A program made the position numbers and the translations under genes. The notes below the pieces were generated by a model. It was given only the letters and a program-made list of their open reading frames with translations, had not been told where the DNA came from and searched no databases. A stretch of 11,598 nt of DNA from Sedimentisphaerales bacterium (GTDB lineage: Bacteria; Planctomycetota; Phycisphaerae; Sedimentisphaerales; SG8-4), in the NCBI GenBank assembly GCA_016932895.1, contig JAFGCA010000826.1, positions 1 through 11,598 of the forward strand, written 5' to 3'. Of the stretch, positions 6,944 through 11,598 are shown piece by piece. Numbering within the stretch: the stretch's first letter is position 1; each line of letters opens with the position of its first letter.

Positions 6944-9900
6944 TCAGGTTCCGGGCTTGGCCACTTCGTCCCGGCCCGGCGACCCCCACGCAGCGGTACT
7001 GGGACGCCAGGCGGTTTTGTCAGACCAGTTGTCCAGGTCCGTGTCGCCGGGATTTGTCGCGGTCAGGGAGAATCCCTTGCCGTCGGTGGTCTTATGCCAA
7101 CTGTCCTGATACGAGAAAGCCTGGATCGTCCTACCGGCGGCATCCTGCAACGAGATCCATTCTCCCGAGTTACTCAGCGAGCCGGAATACTCACCGGCAA
7201 TCGGCAACCCCGGACCGTACCTCGCTTCCAGGGCGTCACGATCCTTGACTACAAGCACGTATTCATCAGGTCCAAGCTCGAAGCGCGGGAACGTGAAATC
7301 AACGCCTTCCGTGAAGCGAACCAGATTGAGGTTGACGACCGCGTTGCCGACATTGGTCAGCTCAATGTACTCCGTGTCCGGATCGGTAAGCTCTCCGCTG
7401 TCTTTGGGATGGTACATGATCTCGCTGATCCGCAGGAACTCGGCGACGGGACCGACCGCAAAGACCGCCTCACTCAGGGCGCTCCACTGGCCGTTGTCCA
7501 GCGTGCGCGCCCTGACGGTTGCGCTTCCGTCCAGAATCAGCGGGCCGACGTACGTCACGGCCTCGGGCGAGATGCCGGATTCGAAAAAGGGCGGACCTGC
7601 GCTTGTCTGAAGTTCGGCCGTGATGACGAAGTCCGAACTCGTCGCGGCGCTGTTGAGGCCCTGTATGGCGAGCAGGTTCGGCCCTCTCCGCAGCCGACCG
7701 CTGTGCTCGGATATGTCGAATAGCTCCGGTAGCCCCGCCTCGTGGCTTCCGCTGGCGGCCGAGTCCCAGGCGGGTACTCCTGCGACGAGCGCCCGCGCTA
7801 CTTCGACGCCATTGAGGTAGGCGATAAAACCGTCATCATATCGGATCGCCAGGATGAGGCGACGGGCCTCCCGGACCTGAGCCGCCGTCAGCGTGAACGG
7901 AATTCGCACGTAGCAGGTGGTCTGCTGGTCGTACATCTGCTGCCCAAGATCGAGCGTGATGAATGGTTCGTAGCCGGAGCCGCGTTCGTAGCCAAGACCA
8001 CCGGTCGCGTCCAGCCAACCGGCGTCGTCGAAGGGATCGGAGTTCCAGCCGGCGTCCACCGGACCGGTGGGAACCAGCACCTTCCTGGGCGCGTCTTCGG
8101 CTACCATGGAGGCGGTCGATTGCGGCTCCGGCGTCCCGGGCAGGCGAGGGTCTGCACCGTCGAGGGTGTAATAAATCTGGCCGACGGAGGCCGTCATAGA
8201 CAGGTGGTCGGCTCCGTCGATATGTCCGCCGTGCTGGGGCTGCCCGTTGACATGGAAGGCCGGGGCGTCGATCAGGGGAAAAACGCCGGCGCTGCGCATC
8301 TGGTCGATCACGATCTCTGTCCGCTGCGCGACGATGTCGGAACGCACGGTGCCCAGATTCTCTCGCCACGTCGCGGGCGTGTAACCCTGTGACTGTCCCC
8401 AGCGAGCCGTCTCGGCCACGATGCTGGCCTCAATCTGCCCGGCCAGTTCCTCGAACTGCGCCAGCACACGATCGCGCGTGAGCGTGCCGTCGTTGAAGAA
8501 ATGCTTCTGGGCGCGGTCTGCCAGCAACATGCGAAACTCTTCGTGCTGCTTGACGGAGTTCCACATGTCCCCCGGGCCGCCCAGGTTGACGACGTTCGCA
8601 TTCAGTCCGCGCCGCAGGACCATGTCACTATCCCAGCAGAAGAACTTGAACCCGGCTCCTTCTTCTCGCTTTCGAGCGGCCATCCAGTTCTGGTAGGATC
8701 GCCAGTCCCAGTCATTTCCGCCGTAGAACTGCAGCAGCATGAAATCCGCATAGTTGGTGACATCCATGTATCGCGTGAGCTCTTGGTAATCGCCCGTCGC
8801 GCGGGTCATCTCGTCCCATGCCTGCCGCGTTCCATCGACCGGCGAGCCGGCGTTGAGGGCGTCGTACTCTTCCTTTTCGCCGCCGAAGTAGGAGGCCATA
8901 AAGGCCGCGTTCGGTCTCTCCATCAGGTGATACTGTCCCCAGTAGGTGCCGTTGATATAGAGGTGCACGAAACGCCCGTGAGGCGCCGGCTGTCCCATGT
9001 CCAGTTGTCTGTCAAGGATCCAACGGTTGCGGATGTAGATGCCCCGCGTTCCGTTCGTGTAGAACATGGTGTCGTGGGAACCGCTTCGCAGCAGGATCTG
9101 ATCGAACGTATCCGTTGCCCCATCTCCGAACAGATCGAAGGTCAACCGTGCCGGGCCGTAGAGGCCCTTGAAACTGACGCGCATCGACTTCTTGGGGTAG
9201 TTCTGCAGACTATGGCCTCCGAAGTGCTCGATCCCGGCGTCGGCCTGGAAGCCCGGCCGGCCGTCCGGGAAAAGCAATTCGATCGATGCCTCCCGTTCCT
9301 GCTCGGAGATCAAGTAGGGCGTTACCAGAGATACGGTGGGAATCGCCAGCAGGGCATCGCGCAGTTGCCGAGTGGCGAGACGATCCTCCGGCACGACGCC
9401 GGAGATCGTGCTTTGCAGGACCACGTCGCCCGGGAATATGTACGTGCAGGTACGCACAGCCGAATTCCCCCAGCCCGGCCTGATCGCCCGAACCCGCACG
9501 CAGGCGGTCCTGGTGATGGGTATCGGGGCGGTGTACCTTCTTCCGGTTATGGTCCGCCCGCCGGTGTCCCCCGGCTCCCGGCTGTCCAGCGTGTAGTAGA
9601 TGACGGCCTCCGGCGTATCGCAGCTCAGGACCAGCTCGAAGGGAGTATCGTAGAAGCCGCGGTCGTGGCTGAGGCGGACGTCGCTCACTATGCCCTCATA
9701 GAGACCGGCGTTCGGTCCGCCCGGTGTGGCGCTCAGGGCATATCCCCAGGTCTCACCGGCATCCGGGTATCGGCCGAATGACACATCCCTCGCCTGTACA
9801 TCGAACACGACGCCGTCCACCAGGGTCTGCCCGTCGATGTCGAACAGGCCGATTTCCTCGCCGTCGGCGTCAAGTTTGAAGTCCGCGTGCAATCCGGCGT

Positions 9901-10246
9901 CGTCGGTCTCTCCATCAGCCCATACCAGGATGTATCCTCCGGCCTGGATCGTCGTGAGAGACGGATTGCCCGGCGGGATCTGGTACTTCGTGGGATTCGA
10001 CAGATCGTCGGTCAGGTACATGCCGGCGATATCGACGGAAGCGCCGCCGAAATTGTGCAGCTCGATCCAATCCTCGAACTCGCCCTGAGGGTCGCGAATG
10101 ATGCTGCCGTTGGAGGCGGCCAATTCGTTGATGACCAGCGCAACCGCACCCGGGCAGCGGCTGGCCGCAACGCATACAGCCGCCAGCACAAAGGTCACAA
10201 GAGTGACGGTGCTACTTGTTCTTCCAGTTGGGGATTTCAATGTCAT
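6944..10246 (-). CDS. Giant secreted CotH kinase-fold protein with two lamin-tail domains
   Basis: This protein has 1100 residues. A signal peptide covers about 1-36 ([12 protein letters not shown], then PGAVA). Lamin-tail-like domain 1 covers about 37-150 ([20 protein letters not shown]). A chitobiase-type beta-sandwich lies at about 187-270 ([11 protein letters not shown]). The CotH domain covers about 300-650: [14 protein letters not shown] at 341-354, [16 protein letters not shown] at 431-446, and CWDSDM with D539 and D541 as likely metal/catalytic acids. A second YYTLDGADP module lies at 692-700, a jelly-roll region at about 722-880, and lamin-tail domain 2 at about 937-1065 ([17 protein letters not shown]). 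Bacillus CotH is a protein kinase acting on spore-coat proteins; for this exported homologue, kinase activity is inference. The start overlaps the upstream pilin-like gene by 35 nt and has no clear RBS, which suggests translational coupling. GTG 10198 is an alternative start but also lacks an RBS. Confidence 0.93.
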   Translation of the reverse strand: MTLKSPTGRTSSTVTLVTFVLAAVCVAASRCPGAVALVINELAASNGSIIRDPQGEFEDWIELHNFGGASVDIAGMYLTDDLSNPTKYQIPPGNPSLTTIQAGGYILVWADGETDDAGLHADFKLDADGEEIGLFDIDGQTLVDGVVFDVQARDVSFGRYPDAGETWGYALSATPGGPNAGLYEGIVSDVRLSHDRGFYDTPFELVLSCDTPEAVIYYTLDSREPGDTGGRTITGRRYTAPIPITRTACVRVRAIRPGWGNSAVRTCTYIFPGDVVLQSTISGVVPEDRLATRQLRDALLAIPTVSLVTPYLISEQEREASIELLFPDGRPGFQADAGIEHFGGHSLQNYPKKSMRVSFKGLYGPARLTFDLFGDGATDTFDQILLRSGSHDTMFYTNGTRGIYIRNRWILDRQLDMGQPAPHGRFVHLYINGTYWGQYHLMERPNAAFMASYFGGEKEEYDALNAGSPVDGTRQAWDEMTRATGDYQELTRYMDVTNYADFMLLQFYGGNDWDWRSYQNWMAARKREEGAGFKFFCWDSDMVLRRGLNANVVNLGGPGDMWNSVKQHEEFRMLLADRAQKHFFNDGTLTRDRVLAQFEELAGQIEASIVAETARWGQSQGYTPATWRENLGTVRSDIVAQRTEIVIDQMRSAGVFPLIDAPAFHVNGQPQHGGHIDGADHLSMTASVGQIYYTLDGADPRLPGTPEPQSTASMVAEDAPRKVLVPTGPVDAGWNSDPFDDAGWLDATGGLGYERGSGYEPFITLDLGQQMYDQQTTCYVRIPFTLTAAQVREARRLILAIRYDDGFIAYLNGVEVARALVAGVPAWDSAASGSHEAGLPELFDISEHSGRLRRGPNLLAIQGLNSAATSSDFVITAELQTSAGPPFFESGISPEAVTYVGPLILDGSATVRARTLDNGQWSALSEAVFAVGPVAEFLRISEIMYHPKDSGELTDPDTEYIELTNVGNAVVNLNLVRFTEGVDFTFPRFELGPDEYVLVVKDRDALEARYGPGLPIAGEYSGSLSNSGEWISLQDAAGRTIQAFSYQDSWHKTTDGKGFSLTATNPGDTDLDNWSDKTAWRPSTAAWGSPGRDEVAKPGT

Positions 10247-11006
10247 ATTGCGGTTGATAACTCCGGTGCCATTTCAATTCCCACAGTTCGGCCAGAGGGA
10301 CCGCTCGCGTGCTCCCATCCAGGAACGAGGTGTTGATGTACCCGTTGTGACGTTCGAAGCAGTAGCGATTCATCTGGCCACAGTTGTAGCTGCCTCTCCA
10401 ATAATCATAGTACTGATCGGCCGGCAGCGGCTGATCCGTATCGAGAGGATATCCGGCGACCCACGTGCAGTCCAGCATAAGCGGAATGGCACTGGCTCCC
10501 TTCACACTCATCTTGCCCCAGTGGTCTTCGTAGGCGTACCCCCACGTCTGTCCTTCGCCTCTGTGCACCCAGCCGTTGGTTCCGTAGCTGCCCAGGAACA
10601 TCTTGCCGGCGTCGTCCCCGGTCGACCGCATGTGATACCACGCTCTGTAGGGGGCGCCATAATTGCAGTGGTCTCCCAGGGCGCCGTGAACGAATTCGGT
10701 TTCAGGCGAGCTCGGCTTGACCGCCGCCGGGCAAAGCCGCAAATCCTCTGCTTTGTAGAACTGATGCAACTTCTCGGTCCAAAATTCACCCTCCTCCTGA
10801 AAATAGAGTGCAATGATCCGATCGTCGTTCTCGGCCACATAGGCGGCCAGCGCCAGAGCAAAGGAACGCACATTGGACATGCACGCCGTCTTGCGGGCCT
10901 GTTTGCGGACCCGGCTCAGCGCCGGCATCAGGATACCCATCAGCAGCGCGATGATGGCAATCACAACCAACAGCTCGATCAAGGTGAATCCATTCTGCCT
11001 GCGCAT
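10212..11006 (-). CDS. Prepilin-type H-X9-DG protein (pseudopilin-like)
   Basis: This protein has 264 residues from ATG 11006, which is preceded by GAGGA with 5-nt spacing and gives the usual short basic leader MRRQNG. An upstream in-frame ATG at 11036 has no RBS. The prepilin peptidase site is G6|F7 in [15 protein letters not shown], with the conserved Glu at mature position +5 (E11) and a hydrophobic helix to about residue 30. The globular part has C42 and C92 (LRLCP), and near the C-terminus H220, nine residues, then D230-G231. That is the H-X9-DG signature of the large prepilin-like families of planctomycetes and related phyla. Family knowledge places such proteins in type II secretion or type IV pilus-like assemblies, with function mostly unknown. 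It overlaps the CotH-fold gene downstream, so the two probably form one transcription unit. Identity is secure, role is not. Confidence 0.93.
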   Translation of the reverse strand: MRRQNGFTLIELLVVIAIIALLMGILMPALSRVRKQARKTACMSNVRSFALALAAYVAENDDRIIALYFQEEGEFWTEKLHQFYKAEDLRLCPAAVKPSSPETEFVHGALGDHCNYGAPYRAWYHMRSTGDDAGKMFLGSYGTNGWVHRGEGQTWGYAYEDHWGKMSVKGASAIPLMLDCTWVAGYPLDTDQPLPADQYYDYWRGSYNCGQMNRYCFERHNGYINTSFLDGSTRAVPLAELWELKWHRSYQPQYDIEIPNWKNK

Positions 11007-11186
11007 CCCAATCCTCGGGCAACGAACATTCGACACAACTCACAAGCAAGCGCACGGCACCACCTGTCGGTCAGCCGCACAGGCGGCAGCGGCCCCGGCC
11101 CTTGACCGCCGGAGTCGCATAGCCGCCTGATTGTCAAACCTAAGTGGTCCGTGCCACAATTCCGGTCGCATCCATTCGACAGGCTA
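11007..11186. other. Intergenic leader of the pilin/CotH unit
   Basis: This 180-nt GC-rich gap lies between two minus-strand genes. It contains an 8-bp inverted repeat, CAGGCGGC (11080-11087) and GCCGCCTG (11122-11129), with a 34-nt GC-rich interval. A perfect TTGACA (minus strand, 11137-11132) has no -10 at proper spacing. Neither a clear promoter nor a U-tract terminator can be assigned, so whether the right-edge gene reads through into the pilin gene is open. Confidence 0.5.
11012..11016 (-). promoter_or_regulatory. Ribosome-binding site deciding the pilin start
   Basis: GAGGA on the minus strand lies 5 nt before ATG 11006. It favours that start over the upstream ATG at 11036, and a six-residue leader is typical for prepilins of this type. 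Confidence 0.6.
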
Positions 11187-11598
11187 TCACCGGGTCAGGA
11201 TAACGTCATCGACGTACAGGACGCCCGATTGGCCGGCCTCGATGCCGATGGTCAGCGTCGTGACGTTCGTCAGGCTCACGCCGACCGAGGCCAGGTCGAT
11301 CTCCCAGGCGATCCACTCCCTGCCGGCGATGTCGGCCGGGTCGCCCTCGTAGGGGACCTTGACACCGTTGATCTCGACGTACAAATCGCCCGTGTTGTCG
11401 TCCTGCCCGCGGAAGTGCACGACCAACATCGTGACACCTTCTGCGGTCCAGTTCTGGCCAGGCGAAAAGGCGCGGTCCGCCTCGGAACGTCCGGGCGCAG
11501 CGGTGTTGTCGTAATAGATCGGCATTGCCTGACCGCCGGCGTAGACATTGACGGTCTCCATGATCGTGCCCTCGAAGTACGGGCTGTCCACGCTCCAG
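11187..11598 (-). CDS. C-terminal jelly-roll domain of a surface protein, N-terminus outside window
   Basis: The frame is open to the right edge and ends at TGA 11189-11187; 136 residues are visible. There is a GTG at 11591, but the frame continues upstream of it (codons for W and S), so this is a fragment of a longer protein. Signature segments are FSPGQNWTAEGVTMLVVHF, DLYVEINGVKVPY, WIAWEIDLASVGV, TLTIGIEAGQSGVLYVDDV. From memory this is a recurring C-terminal beta-sandwich of planctomycete LamG/discoidin-type exported proteins. It resembles residues of about 371-527 in the LamG/dockerin protein of this window (V-DL-Q..GVDLTQIKSL..GV, then VYFDQLRL). The likely role is sugar or surface binding; no catalytic residue is visible. 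Confidence 0.78.
   Translation of the reverse strand, partial: WSVDSPYFEGTIMETVNVYAGGQAMPIYYDNTAAPGRSEADRAFSPGQNWTAEGVTMLVVHFRGQDDNTGDLYVEINGVKVPYEGDPADIAGREWIAWEIDLASVGVSLTNVTTLTIGIEAGQSGVLYVDDVILTR

Noticed and set aside
8501..9781. Plus-strand open frame of 426 codons
   Set aside because: It is antisense to the CotH-fold gene, which has clear domains; the frame has no signal, domain or RBS.
10098..11105. Plus-strand open frame of 335 codons
   Set aside because: It is antisense to the pilin-like gene, whose prepilin and H-X9-DG motifs are unmistakable.
11109..11137. Promoter built on TTGACA (minus strand, 11137-11132)
   Set aside because: The only -10-like hexamer (TATGCG) is 10 nt away, far too close, and the proper spacing holds only G/C-rich sequence.
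1..11598. CRISPR array, tRNA/rRNA, insertion sequence, attachment site or riboswitch
   Set aside because: No regularly spaced repeats, cloverleaf, transposase motif, terminal repeats or recognised aptamer were seen on either strand.

Overview
The window looks like a GC-rich chromosomal piece of a planctomycete, most likely of the Phycisphaerae/Sedimentisphaerales kind. This is inferred from gene content alone. It combines a Tat-exported S1 sulfatase, a huge secreted CotH/lamin-tail protein, an H-X9-DG prepilin-like protein, dockerin-type calcium loops, a LamG domain, and an Fn3-like module carrying the 'TYYWRVD' signature common in that group. No tRNA, rRNA, CRISPR array, transposase or phage gene was seen.

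Layout. (1) Positions 1-2083, minus strand: a secreted GH38/DUF5054-like alpha-mannosidase-type hydrolase, open through the left edge, with 694 residues visible. (2) 2084-2409: a divergent control region with a strong-looking extended -10 promoter pointing right, a weaker -10 candidate pointing left, and a doubtful 55-codon ORF. (3) 2410-4896, plus strand: a modular secreted protein (beta-helix-like, Fn3-like, jelly-roll, LamG) whose two dockerin-type calcium loops are separated by the LamG domain. (4) 5073-6779, plus strand: a formylglycine-type sulfatase with a Tat signal, preceded by a possible 16-codon leader ORF whose stop lies in the sulfatase ribosome-binding site. (5) 6780-6943: a convergent gap with a GC-rich hairpin. 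(6) 6944-10246, minus strand: an 1100-residue CotH-type kinase-fold protein flanked by two lamin-tail domains. It overlaps (7) 10212-11006, minus strand, a pseudopilin-like H-X9-DG protein. (8) 11187-11598, minus strand: the C-terminal jelly-roll domain of a protein that continues beyond the right edge.

How the genes may work together. The left half reads as a glycan-degradation island: a mannosidase-type enzyme and a sulfatase would act on a sulfated, possibly mannose-containing polysaccharide, and the dockerin/LamG protein could be a surface binding or scaffolding factor. The right half pairs a secreted CotH-fold protein with a pilin-like protein in an overlapping, probably co-translated arrangement. 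Whether the two halves are functionally linked cannot be told from sequence. The jelly-roll domain shared between the 2410-4896 protein and the right-edge fragment shows that they draw on the same surface-protein module set.
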